The translations under genes were made by a program, and so were the position numbers. From Trichoplax adhaerens (Eukaryota > Placozoa > Uniplacotomia > Trichoplacea > Trichoplacidae), in assembly GCF_000150275.1 (NCBI RefSeq), contig NW_002060943.1, positions 12,681,720-12,745,719 of the forward strand: a DNA stretch of 64,000 nt, given 5' to 3'. The notes below the pieces were generated by a model. The model saw only the letters and a list, made by a program, of their open reading frames with translations. It ran no database searches and was not told the origin of the DNA. Below, piece by piece: positions 1 to 12,823 of this stretch; position 1 is the stretch's first letter, and each line of letters starts with the position of its first letter.

Positions 1-324
1 GGTAAACTTTAACTTTAATCTAGAAATTGATAGTTCCACTTATTTAGTAGCAATTTAAAGCCTTGATTAACTTCCAGTGCTCAATTAGCCTTAATTATTG
101 GTTATATGTTGCGTCTGGAATTTAAATCAAAACGGTAATACAGTAAGCTACAAACATAATTCAAAAGTTCGAAACTAAAAATTGCAACCAGTTTCAATAT
201 TTGAAATGATTCGCAATCTGCAATAAATCGCAATCAAATTCTATTTTTAATGAATGTCAGATTGCTTAATTTGTTTTAGAACGCTCCATAGACATCATAA
301 AAGTAGTAATTAAAACTTAAAGGG

Positions 325-332
325 TATAAAAC
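325..332 (+). promoter_or_regulatory. TATA-box-like element upstream of the mucin-like gene
   Basis: The sequence GGGTATAAAAC has its TATA starting 33 bases before the ATG at 358. A TATA box normally sets the start site 28-33 bases downstream, which would leave an almost absent 5' leader. Either this is a real promoter giving a near-leaderless mRNA, or it is a chance match in AT-rich DNA. Confidence 0.35.
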
Positions 333-357
333 GGATTCCAACTGACTTAATAGTATA

Positions 358-3300
358 ATGATATTTATAATTGCTTTACAGATTTTCTTCCTGAGCTTTG
401 GCGTACCAAGTTCTGCCGATGTCACTTTTACTCTTACTTATTTATCAACAATAACTGAATATGTAAGAGAAGTTAACAATAGTCCAAATGGAAAGCTATC
501 ATCTATTTCGACATTTGCTACTTTAACACCTAGTAGATATTCCAATCATGATAGACTAGCAAGCCAATTTGATCCATCTGTAAACTTTGGAAATAGCTTA
601 TTACCGTCTGAAACATCAGATGATTATTTTCAAACTTCTAATGAACAATCTAATATTGATGTATTGGCGTCATTGCAGTATGATGTTTCTAGTTTCTGGA
701 TAGCTAGTAATGTTCAAGCTGAAGTATCATCCATTATTGGTAGCAGTGCAGTGATAAATAGTTATGATTTGACTATGATAAACTCACAGGATTTTACAAC
801 GATAATCGCCGATTACCAGGAATTCGAAAGCATTAGTCATACTGATGATTCTGTTCAAGCCACCATTATTGCTGTCCAAACGGAATCAATGATTTCATCG
901 AATGATTCACCAATTATGTTATCATATGAAAGCCAAGACAGTCTAACTGGAAATGGTTTATCTTCCTCTAGTCCACTAGATATTGCGACAACAACCGGTC
1001 TTCAAATATCTCAGTCGGAGCATCTATCACTAATAACGATGACTGAATTAAGCAAAGTTTCTTTAAATTTGCAATCTTTGACATATTTGTCGACAGATAC
1101 TACAATAATTAATTCCAACCAACTGGTTTCATCATTAACAGATACTGATAACTTTTTATCGTCATTTTCCCTTTCAAGGCCAATGTCTAGTAAATTATTG
1201 ATATCCTCTGATACTTTAATGACACTATTAGATAACGTCAGTTTCGAATCGAAGCATTTAAGCTCTACTTTTGAATATTTATCTTCATTCTTTACTTCTG
1301 GAATACCTGATATATCATCAATATCTTTGGATACATCAGCTAGAATATCTGAGATATCAGACTCTAATTCCTTACAAGGTTGGATATCTGATAATGGATT
1401 TAAAACAACAAATGAATTGATGTATTCTTCTCGCATATCAACAATTAGCCTCCAATCAGTTGGCAATCCTCCCAGTTATTTATCATCGGCTAAAGATTTG
1501 CATACATTCAACTTCGATAATTTGCTCTCTACAATAACAGACTTGAGCAGTATAGCAAATATTCTACCAGTCCAGTCATCAGATATATTTGAGACAATGC
1601 AAACTACCGATACTGCGATAGCATCAACCATAAGATTAACCTCCCTTGATGATTTCACAAACTCTTCAACAGCGAAGTATTCGTCCGAAGAAATTTCCTT
1701 TGCTTCAGTTTTGAAGGTATCATCGGTAGTTTCTCTCATAATATCTGATGCGTCTGACAATTCTGTGGACTATTCGACCACTTCTATAATTTCAATGCTT
1801 GAATATCAATCACCTGGAAACCCTACCAATGTTTTATCATCGGTTCAGGAGATACAAATGTCGAACTCGGATATGGTGCTTTCAACAATAACTGGTTCAA
1901 TTACAATATCGAAACTTTTACCACTTTATTCATCAAAAATGGATGAGACATTGCAAGCTACTGCTTTACTGTCCAGTAACAAGCTTAAATCTGTCGATAA
2001 TGACAAAGGTACAACAATGACTAATCAGTTATTCTATTTAACTACATTAATAACTGCTGATATTCTATCTGGCAGCGCTTTTAAGGATGATTTATCGACT
2101 ACTGTTTATGGTATCCAGACATCAGTTTCGATTGATTTATTATCAACAAGAATAGATTCCAGTAAAGCATCGCAAATTTTACTACATCAATCGTCGGATA
2201 TAGTTGAGACATCGCATACTATTAATCCATCATCAAATTTGGCAAAAACCTCTGTTGACAACTCTATCATATCTACAGAAACGTATCTATCGGAAGAGGC
2301 TATTTCTACTGCTATATTTGGTATTGTATCCGAGATATCTTATACTCCTGAATTAAACTTGACATTCAATTACAAAAGTACACTAACTTATCAGTTATTC
2401 CATTTAACTTCATTAACGACTGTTGACGCTCTATCTAGCAACGCTTTCAAAGATGATTTATCGACTACTGCTTATGAAATTCACACATTGAGTTCGGATA
2501 TTTTGCAATCAACAGTTACAAATTCAAGTATAGTATTGCAAATGCTACCTCTTCAATCATCGGAATCGGGTTCAGATAGTTTACCATCGACAATAATAGA
2601 TTCAAGTATAATATCGCAAGCTCTATCGTTTCAATCATCGGACATAACAGAGACGTCACAAGCTATTAGCAGTTTATTATCAAGTCTAGGTATAACCTCT
2701 GTTCAGAATTCTATAAGCTCTACAAAAAAGTATTTATCAGACGAAGTATTTTCTACTCTAATAAATAATATAGTTTCGGATGTATCTGATACTTTTGAAA
2801 CTAACTTATTATCCGACTACGAAAGTACGACAGCTGATCGCTTATCCTATTCAAGTCGTCTAGAGACTCGTGGCTATCTATCTACAAGCGCTTTTGACGA
2901 TGATATATCTTTTACTACAAATGATATCAAAACACTGGACTCCAATAACTTACTATCGACAATAACAGATTCAAGTACAGTATCGCAATTTATACCATTG
3001 CAATCAACAGATATAGCTGAAACGTTACAAGCTACAGACAGTATATTATCAAGCTTAGAGAAAGCGTCTGTTGAGAACTCTATAATATCTACAGAAACAT
3101 ATCTGACGGACGAGCTAGCTTCTACTCTAATATATGATATAGATTCGGATATATCTGATACTTCTGGAATAAATCTGTTATCTGATTACAAAAGTACAAT
3201 AGCCGATTCGCTATTCTATCGTACTACATTAGTAACTCTAGATGTTCTATCAAGTAGCTCTATTAAGGATGATTTATCGATCGCTACTAACAATGTCCAG

Positions 3301-6300
3301 ACATCGGATTCGGATAGCTTACTATCGACAATATTAGATTCAAGTATAATATCGCAAGCTCTATCGTTTCAATCATCGGATATAACAGAGACGTCACAAG
3401 CTATTAGCAGTTTATTATCAAGTCTAGGTATAAATTCTGTTCAGAATTCTATAAGCTCTACAGAAAAGTATTTATCAGACGAAGTATTTTCTACTCCAAT
3501 AAATAATATAGTTTCGGATGTATCTGATACTTTTGAAACTAACTTATTATCCGACTACGAAAGTACGACAGCTGATCGCTTATCCTATTCAAGTCGTCTA
3601 GAGACTCGTGGCTATCTATCTACAAGCGCTTTTGACGATGATATATCTTTTACTACAAATGATATCAAAACACTGGACTCCAATAACTTACTATCGACAA
3701 TAACAGATTCAAGTACAGTATCGCAATTTATACCATTGCAATCAACAGATATAGCTGAAACGTTACAAGCTACAGACAGTATATTATCAAGCTTAGAGAA
3801 AGCGTCTGTTGAGAACTCTATAATATCTACAGAAACATATCTGACGGACGAGCTAGCTTCTACTCTAATATATGATATAGATTCGGATATATCTGATACT
3901 TCTGGAATAAATCTGTTATCTGATTACAAAAGTACAATAGCCGATTCGCTATTCTATCGTACTACATTAGTAACTCTAGATGTTCTATCAAGTAGCTCTA
4001 TTAAGGATGATTTATCGATCGCTACTAACAATGTCCAGACATCGGATTCGGATAGCTTACTATCGACAATAATAGATTCAAGTATAATATCGCAAGCTCT
4101 ATCGTTTCAATCATCGGATATAACAGAGACGTCACAAGCTATTAGCAGTTTATTATCAAGTCTAGGTATAACCTCTGTTCAGAATTCTATAAGCTCTACA
4201 GAAAAGTATTTATCAGACGAAGTATTTTCTACTCCAATAAATAATATAGTTTCGGATGTATCTGATACTTTTGAAACTAACTTATTATCCGACTACGAAA
4301 GTACGACAGCTGATCGCTTATCCTATTCAAGTCGTCTAGAGACTCGCGGCTATCTATCTACAAGCGCTTTTGACGATGATATATCTTTTACTACAAATGA
4401 TATCAAAACACTGGACTCCAATAACTTACTATCGACAATAACAGATTCAAGTACAGTATCGCAATTTATACCATTGCAATCAACAGATATAGCTGAAACG
4501 TTACAAGCTACAGACAGTATATTATCAAGCTTAGAGAAAGCGTCTGTTGAGAACTCTATAATATCTACAGAAACATATCTGACGGACGAGCTAGCTTCTA
4601 CTCTAATATATGATACAGATTCGGATATATCTGATACTTCTGGAATAAATCTGTTATCTGATTACAAAAGTACAATAGCCGATTCGCTATTCTATCGTAC
4701 TACATTAGTAACTCTAGATGTTCTATCAAGTAGCTCTATTAAGGATGATTTATCGATCGCTACTAACAATGTCCAGACATCGGATTCGGATAGCTTACTA
4801 TCGACAATAATAGATTCAAGTATAATATCGCAAGCTCTATCGTTTCAATCATCGGACATAACAGAGACGTCACAAGCTATTAGCAGCTTATTATCAAGTC
4901 TAGGTATAACCTCTGTTCAGAATTCTATAAGCTCTACAGAAAAGTATTTATCAGACGAAGTATTTTCTACTCCAATAAACATAGTTTCGGATGTGTCAGA
5001 TCCTTCTGCAATAAACCTGTCATCTAGTTATAAAAGTACAACAGCTGATCAGTTATTTCAGTTAACCACATTAACAGCTCTGGATTTTCTGTCAAGCAGC
5101 ACTTTTAATAACGAATTATCGACAATCATCAATGATATCCAGATATCTTATTCAGACAGTCCATTATCGAGGATAATTGATTCAAGTACAATACCACTAC
5201 TTTTAAATACTCAATCATTAGATACAATAGAAACATCGCAAGCAACGGTCCGTTCTTCATATATCGAATCAAAATCGGCTGATGAGTCTTCCATCCAGCC
5301 TACTCATGTCTATCTATCACAAAAAACTCTATTCACTCAAGTTACTTATACATTATCACCAGTTTTGGATACCTTGATTGCTACATCAGATTCGTCTGAT
5401 TTTAATTCAGGAGAAGCCTTTGTATCTTATTACCATTCCGAATCGTTTGATTTACTTGATTCTTCTATAATAGGGAAGTCTAGTCCTCAATTGCTAACCA
5501 CTATTGGTAGCCAATTATCTGTTGATGATACCCAAATATCTCAATCTGATAATTCTCTATATACCGAAAATAAATTAACCAGCAAGTTGCAGATATTGTC
5601 CATACAGTCTTCGGTAACAACTGAATCCTCAGCTACGACAAAATTTACAACAAATGTACCATTACAAACGATCTCTACCGAATTTGTTAGCAATTTGCCT
5701 CGTAGGACAACTTCTAGCGTAGAGGAATATTCTAGCAGCGAATCTTTCGGACCGGAAGAAAATTTGAAGAGTCTATCCACATTTTTGCAAGGAGTAATTT
5801 CTACTTCTATCTTACCAACGTCAAGCTTATCGCCAGAATCCATTAGAGAATTCACAGAATTAACGTCTACTAGTAAATTCTCGCAGTATTTATTATCAAC
5901 TTCTACAGTGTTAGAAAGCCATGAAGGTACAGGTGCTATTGCAAGCCCATCTCATTCATCTACGCCATTCCTGTCATCTTTCCAAGCAGCAACGAGCTTA
6001 ATTTCTGATTTGCAAGTGCAACTATCAACTCTTACAACAAATCCAGAAAGTACTCCTTTTATCTTTACTCCAACACATCAATTCGAGCTGACTATCGGTA
6101 CTTCTTCAGTTTATTTGCAATCAGGATCGATCTCAGACGTGTCCTACGAATCTTTAGCATTGGTACCTAGTTTAGCTAGTACTAGTGGCAAACCATTTTT
6201 GGAACTTACTGAGACTCTACCAACGATATCCAGCCTTCAAGTCATTTCATCAAGCGATGCTGGCACATCAATATCCCTTAATTCAGTCGTGCGTTCTGAA

Positions 6301-9300
6301 CAAACTGTACAAGAAACTGTGTTCTATTCAAATATCTTTACCAGCTTAACATTACCGTCTAAAGGTGATATATTAAGTCAAACTTCTTCAGGATCTGAAA
6401 TATCAACTAATGAAGTTTCCCCTTCCACAAGTAGTCTGGGTCTAACTTTTAGCTTATTCTCAAGTGACACCTTAACAGCTGGAACATTTCATACTATCTC
6501 TTCATCCTTTGCACCATCGATCCAATCATCAGCACCGCTATCGCAATCTTCGAAGCAAACGGATAGTGAAACTGTTACAAATATTGAATCGAGCATTAAT
6601 TCTATTACCAAAAGTAACATCCAAGATTCGATATTCAGTCAAACTCATGCTGAATACTCCACTATGATTAGCAGTTTCATGGCGATATCTTCCTCAGGAC
6701 TGAGCTTGACTATTAGCTTTTCATCTTCATCCTATCACGAAAATTTAGATACCCTATCAACATTTGCATCGTTCAATCCTAGTCGTTCCTATTCCTTGTT
6801 CAGTGATGGTCAGAGCCTTGAATCTTCCTTTTCCTTTAGCTCATCTCTATTATCTTATATTAACACTGAAAAGAGTCTTTCAACGGGGCTACCGATAACC
6901 GAATCGATCAGTCTGTACTCTGCTAACTCTCAATCCATCAAATTGTCGGCAACGGCCATCTCTCAAGCTGGTATAGAGAGTAGTAGTGAACAAATAAACA
7001 ATCTATATTCTACAAGTTTGCAATTCTTCACATCACCTACGGCGGCAGTTTCCCAAGCGAAGAAAGAAAGCAGTGGTAAACTGTTTACTATTCCCACTAC
7101 GATATCAACTCTGATAGAAACGAAACCAACAACTGAACTATCTACTACCATACTTTCAGCACTAGAATCCGACTCGTCGCTCGTTCCATCCAGTCTTTCA
7201 GGTTTTGCCTCTACGAAATTGCAACAGGAAGAGTCCTCATATGTAACCGTAATGCAAATCAGCTCGGACGTTAACACCTGGTCAAGTTCAATCAATATTA
7301 TTGCGACTTCTAGTGCATTTTCTGATAATTTAGATGGCATAACAACTATTTTATCTCAAGCTACAATATTATCATCTAAAATATCTTATAATGTTGCATT
7401 GAGTAGCCGGGTAGCTACAATTACTTCCATACCATCAAAAATAGAAACATCTGCATTTATTACAAGTGAGAGTACTCTAATACAAAATGGTATTAGCCAA
7501 AGCTTTTCTGTTCTATCATCCGACGCTTCCGTTTCTGCACATAGTTCCTCCATCTCGTCAGCGATTATCGAAAGTACGCAATCTATAGAGTCTAATATTG
7601 GGCCAACAGTATCCACCAGCAGCATTTTACCCACATCGCCTCCAGCAACAACATCTGGAGCGATCAGTAATCCTACAACTACAACTACAGATCCATGCCA
7701 AAATCAGCCATGTGGTCCTTTAGCTATATGTCTCAAACGAGATCCTACACAAAATAATACTCTACCTTACTACTGCCAATGTCGCATTGGTTATTATCCA
7801 TCAAATTTAAATGTAATTTTGTCATTTGGAGACAATTGCATAGGCAAGTAATGTATCATAACTTCATTTCAGCAAGTTTAAAGACCTGGGTATTAACTAG
7901 GAGGAAATACAGAGATTAGATGCGATAATCGACTTATAGTATTGTAGTAAATGTTAGATCAATGTCTCTTTATACTGTATCAGCATAGAAAACAATTTGA
8001 TAGTGTTACGGAGCTAATAGCTCCTACAAACAAATAAGCACTTCGCATTTATTTAGCTTTATTGATTACTAATGTAGCTTACCTCACAAGCGGCCAAACA
8101 GCAAGCAATTAATAGTGGATTGATTAGTATATTGTAAAATAAAGTGCTATTATAATGTAGTATGAGAATACTATAGCTCACTATACAACTTAGGTGTTAC
8201 TTGCATATGAATTGACAGAGCAATCTAATATCTAATCATACATATTAATGGTTAGTATCGTATAAGTATGTTTACTAAATGTTACTTCGTGGATAATTAG
8301 TAAGCTATTTAATTGCAGACATGATCGCTAAATACTCTTTTAGAACAAAATATAAATTGTGGTACTCCTTAAAATTATAAATATGCCAAAGACAGTAATA
8401 CTATATCAGATAAGATGAATAATTTGATATGATTGCGGTTCTGTTTCAGTCGGATTATTTTTCTATGGTTATATCTCTTTAAATTTACCCTTCAATATTG
8501 AATTTAATAACCCGAATAACGGCCTCGGCAGAGCCATTAGGCAACAAAGTAGAGCTCAGGTATATTATATGTAAAGATGGTTGATTTTTCCTCTGAATAA
8601 TTTATAAACTATTCAATATTAAAATTCGAAGGTGACTAGCATCATTAGGAACTCCAAAAATATTGGGCGGGATTTTGTCCATGTTATTATTATTGGTTTA
8701 AGGTACTCATATTTAAAGTAAAATATTGCAAGGGTGATCAATAATTTACTTTCTCTGACAATTTATCGATATGTTATCTTGTGTAACAGGCCTGGCAGTA
8801 CGATTGTAGATTTTTATATTGTGTATAAAAATAATGCAACAGCAACCAGTGAGAATATCCAACTAAATCTTCAAGAAGGAATGCAATCCATAGATGGATA
8901 CAATATTACAAGGACCAATGTAACAAGTAAATGGATTGTAACTAGAATTTAGCATAATCATAAATGTTCCATATTAAACAATTATAAATGCTAGCTAATG
9001 TGGCTAATTGAGAAAGGCGGGTTATAAAAGCGCTAAAATTTTATTGCTTTGTGATATTAGGTACTAAATTTATTTCTTTATTTTTATTTATAGTTGCTGA
9101 TGTTTGCCAGGCTGAAAATGATCCCTGTTCTGGCCTACAGCAAGTTTGCCTTGAAAATAAAAATCGATTCATTTGTGAGAGCTGTCCTACTGGCTATCAA
9201 TTTAATGCTACAATCAAAAATTGTTTAGGTGTCGAGAGCTACTTAATACAATTAGACCATATTAAAAGCCGATATTGAAAAGCATTTTCGTCCTGTATAT

Positions 9301-11147
9301 CATATTAAATTTAATATTTTGTTTTGGTGTACTGAAAAATATCGATTAAATTTTTTCATTTAGTCTTGTCATTCTAAAATTGTACTAATAGACGCATTTC
9401 TTTCACCGTCTGTAATAACAATTAATTATTAGACATTGATGAGTGCATATTCGACTCTAACCCTTGCAATGTAAGCGAAGAATGCATTAATACTGATGGC
9501 AGCTATTTATGTATTCCAAGATCCAAACCAACAACAAATATAAATAGCACAGGTTAGTTTAAATCAAGAATACTAACAGCAGTCAATTAGAAATTAAGTT
9601 CTGTAAATATTATCATGTTTCGCGATATTTACTGGCTTAAGTCCCGAAGGCTTTATGCGATTACATGTAATGTATGTAAAGCATGTATTGCTCTATAGCC
9701 ATTTAGTAATCTCTCTACTTGCCAATTTTAAAATTTAGTTCTTTGCTCGGATTATTGTCAGCATGGCGGCAATTGCAATGTTGATTTGCAGACAAATGAA
9801 GTACTTTGCAGGTATGCTAAGAATTTTGATCTCCATAACTTCTATTCATAACTTGCTAGCATTCGATCAAACTACATTTATCAATATCTACTTATATTCT
9901 ATCACTATGCTAAAAAAGTTTTCTTTTGAATTTTGATAATGAATAAGGTTAATGATACTGTTATACCGATATTTCATAATTTCTATAGAGTTTTTAAAAA
10001 TTATCTGCTTTAAAATATCCTTTTTTAGTCCGGTGATTTGAGAGAAATCAGCATCTAATTCAACCACCATAGATTGCATATCCTCTCATAGTACTATTTT
10101 GTGCAGTTTTTAGCTTCTAGTCAATAAGTGATGTGAATTTTATTTTAAATTTATCTATGGTTTCCGATACTTCTTTAGCAATAATCTGGATAATTCAACA
10201 TTTTATTTAGTCAGGAGCATCTTTAGAATGAGAGTCCAAAGATAATTAATTAACTCTTATATGATACACATACCATATATGCTTTATTTGTATTCTGATC
10301 AAGTGTAGATTCAGAATTACATTAGTAATAACATTGATACCTTTATTTTATCAGTTGTACCTCGCTCTATACTGGAGATAAGTGCGAAAGACTAAGTGGT
10401 AAGATACAAAAGATTTGATTTAATAAATATTTCAACAAATTAAATAAAACTGTTTAACAAAATTAAGATAGATAATGGGTGCAAACTGTAATAATATATC
10501 AACCATTAAAATTTCTGGTTCGATAGCACTTGGTATTGCTCTAACGTCTACAGGAGGAGGAATAGTAGCTATTGTTCTTCTAATAGCTTGTGTAATGTTA
10601 TACTATCGACATCGAAGGTATCGTATTAATTCCTAATTATATATAGCATATTGCAAATTCTCTTCAATTTTTATAACCTTAACCCCCAATTTCGACACGT
10701 TATTATTTTGAATAGCTGATAAATAGTTTATTTTACCTCTGCAGCTAGTGACAGTTATCCTTCATATATCAAATTTTGTCTATTTTTTAAGATTAATATA
10801 GGTTACTGTTCTCATCTCTTGAACTTCAATAAATGTAGTATTATTTCAATCAGCATTTTCTGTTTTCTCCCAATATTTTAATAAGTTTGATAAATTAGAA
10901 ATATCGGTATGTTGCTACATTATTTCGATTTTTACCCGTTTAATTTCCAAAAGAAGTTGCCGATTTCCTATTTTCTTTGATCATTTGTTATTAATTACCT
11001 TTCATTTACTCTAAATTAATTCGCAGGAAAAAAGTCTATTTATCACATTTATTTGATGATGTGGAGAAAAGAAATGAAGTATATGTACAGACTAATACTG
11101 CTTACGTAGATGAAGACGGCAACAGTATTCATGAAGCATTATTTTAA
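358..11147 (+). CDS. Giant mucin-like SEA/EGF single-pass membrane protein
   Basis: Predicted exons are 358-7843, 8450-8570, 8790-8926, 9094-9228, 9433-9552, 9739-9811, 10355-10398, 10527-10617 and 11027-11147. Their summed length is an exact multiple of three (2,775 residues, TAA at 11145-11147). Residues 1-20 are a signal peptide (MIFIIALQIFFLSFG...) and an in-frame TGA at 343 bounds the start. Residues 21 to about 2440 are Ser/Thr-rich with degenerate 123-residue repeats and no cysteine-rich domains, as in mucins. Then follow a six-Cys EGF (about 2447-2494), a SEA domain (about 2496-2581; core FYGYISLNLPF and GSTIVDFYI), an EGF (2584-2626), a calcium-binding EGF starting DIDEC (2626-2665), an EGF split over two exons (2667-2705), a transmembrane helix (about 2711-2733) and a tail of about 40 residues with YRHRRKK at the membrane. 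The role is inferred: a glycosylated surface coat or adhesion protein, like membrane mucins that carry SEA and EGF modules. No known orthologue was recognised. The SEA middle strand is short, so a small exon between 8571 and 8789 may be missing. Confidence 0.85.
2603..4977 (+). repeat. 738-bp coding tandem repeat, three full units plus a partial unit
   Basis: Units start with the same CAAGTATAAT at 2603, 3341, 4079 and 4817, exactly 738 bases (246 codons) apart. The three full units are almost identical in DNA. Each unit splits into two diverged halves of 369 bases (second halves start at 2972 and at +738 from there), so the basic protein repeat is 123 residues and the recent duplication unit is a dimer. 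Degenerate 123-residue relatives lie upstream (from about 1545) and downstream (to about 5230). The array lies wholly inside the mucin-like exon and keeps the reading frame. Confidence 0.95.
7696..7843 (+). other. EGF domain and GC-type splice donor at end of exon 1
   Basis: The end of the large exon encodes DPCQNQPCGPLAIC..YYCQC..NC, a complete six-cysteine EGF module. The reading frame then runs to a stop at 7849. The exon joins the SEA exon in frame only if it ends at 7843, before GCAAGT, which is the consensus for the rare GC-AG intron class. The overlapping GT at 7848 would give the wrong phase and a stop codon. Confidence 0.7.
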
Positions 11148-12364
11148 GGTTAAATTTTTCAGTAGATTTAATTAATATTTTCTGATGGATGTAGTAGGAT
11201 GATATAAATATTACAGAAAATCTTGCATTGGTGTAATGCAAGCACATGATTTAGCTGTTTCTTAAAATATTTTACTAAAATATATTCATTTTTCTTCCTG
11301 TATTCCTTTAGTATAAAATATTTCAGGCGTAATGCAATTATATAAGACATAGTAAGGAGAGTTGAATTTCTAGTCCCAAATCAGGGACGCATCTGAAAAA
11401 GGCGATGATAATAGCAACTAGAACGGACCTATCTACTTATTAACTTTCAATAAGACTTTAGTATTTTCGAGTAAACTTAAATCAGATTTAAAGTCCGTAA
11501 ATTCCTGCTATGGTATGCAATTTAACGAAAGAACAAATATGAGAATAAAATTACTGCTTCAAAATGGCCCAAATTTTCAAAGTAGCAAACTTTATTTTGG
11601 ACTTACTGGCTTTATCCGGATTTTTCTGTTTAATTTGGAAATATACGGTAAAAGAAAGCTTGTTTATAAATCTCAAGATATAATAGTCTTTATGGACAAG
11701 GGAAATAATGCATTTCGAACTTCACTTGGTCGTTTCTGTCGATACCTGCAAAATCATTCAAATGAGATTTAAATAATCTGTGATATAAATGTTGGGAAGA
11801 AGCACAAAATTAGTCCCTATTGCTGTCCAGGTCCAGAAATTAAAAACTTATAAAAAAAAATTACAATTTTTCAAGATGATCAATGCTAGTGTACCACAAG
11901 CAACATTAACCCTATTTGTGGGAGAAAAATTTAATTTTTTATATGTAAATGGGTTAGAAATGACGTGCGGTAAAGTTTCTATTCTTCTAATATTATAAAC
12001 AAAGTACTCAAAGTAATCAGCTTTCAAAATAGATCTTGTTTAAGTTATTCGTATACGTATACGTGGATTTTAAAACTATAAATTGATAAATTATCCAAAC
12101 ACCCCGATTAAGTTACTGTAAATCAAATTATTATTGACTTGTACGTATCTTGCAAAGGTTGCAACGGAAAAAATTAAGGTTAAAAAATTTGATTCAGCAT
12201 CCTTTAATATTTTACGTTTTTAATATTTTTAGTTAATTATTAAATTAAATTAAAAGATTTTTAAAATGATTTTAACCATATAAACTAGTTTATGTGTTTT
12301 TGTAATAATCTTGTTAACGGTACGGGTAAATGCAATTATGAAATCGTAGAAATTTGCGCATGTA
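11148..12364. other. Intergenic, no convincing gene
   Basis: This is the 3' flank of the mucin-like gene. There is a possible polyadenylation hexamer AATAAA at 11544-11549, about 400 bases after the stop. Short open frames here have low-complexity, AT-driven codons and no recognisable domain. The last 75 bases before the gap resemble an EGF exon and are listed separately. Confidence 0.5.
12290..12363 (+). pseudogene. EGF-like exon relic at the edge of the gap
   Basis: After an AG acceptor, the frame reads MCFCNNLVNGTGKCN followed by a CAC end. It has the C-x-C, G-x-G-x-C, C-x-C spacing of an EGF half-module, similar to the fourth EGF of the upstream mucin-like gene. The 459-base gap hides the rest. 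With the EGF-like relic at 13475 it suggests a decayed tandem copy of that gene's 3' half. It could instead be an exon of a live gene hidden by the gap. Confidence 0.35.
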
Positions 12365-12823
12365 NNNNNNNNNNNNNNNNNNNNNNNNNNNNNNNNNNNN
12401 NNNNNNNNNNNNNNNNNNNNNNNNNNNNNNNNNNNNNNNNNNNNNNNNNNNNNNNNNNNNNNNNNNNNNNNNNNNNNNNNNNNNNNNNNNNNNNNNNNNN
12501 NNNNNNNNNNNNNNNNNNNNNNNNNNNNNNNNNNNNNNNNNNNNNNNNNNNNNNNNNNNNNNNNNNNNNNNNNNNNNNNNNNNNNNNNNNNNNNNNNNNN
12601 NNNNNNNNNNNNNNNNNNNNNNNNNNNNNNNNNNNNNNNNNNNNNNNNNNNNNNNNNNNNNNNNNNNNNNNNNNNNNNNNNNNNNNNNNNNNNNNNNNNN
12701 NNNNNNNNNNNNNNNNNNNNNNNNNNNNNNNNNNNNNNNNNNNNNNNNNNNNNNNNNNNNNNNNNNNNNNNNNNNNNNNNNNNNNNNNNNNNNNNNNNNN
12801 NNNNNNNNNNNNNNNNNNNNNNN
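12365..12823. other. Assembly gap of 459 N
   Basis: An unbroken run of N. Nothing can be said about its content; translated frames that cross it are meaningless. Confidence 1.

Noticed and set aside
1011-7634. Several minus-strand open frames of 82-151 codons opposite the mucin exon
   Set aside because: They mirror the Ser/Thr-rich, repeat-containing sense frame, have no domain, and the sense strand is clearly coding.
11515-11998. Two short + strand frames after the mucin gene
   Set aside because: Low-complexity Lys/Phe/Leu content, no homology recognised, no promoter or splice logic.
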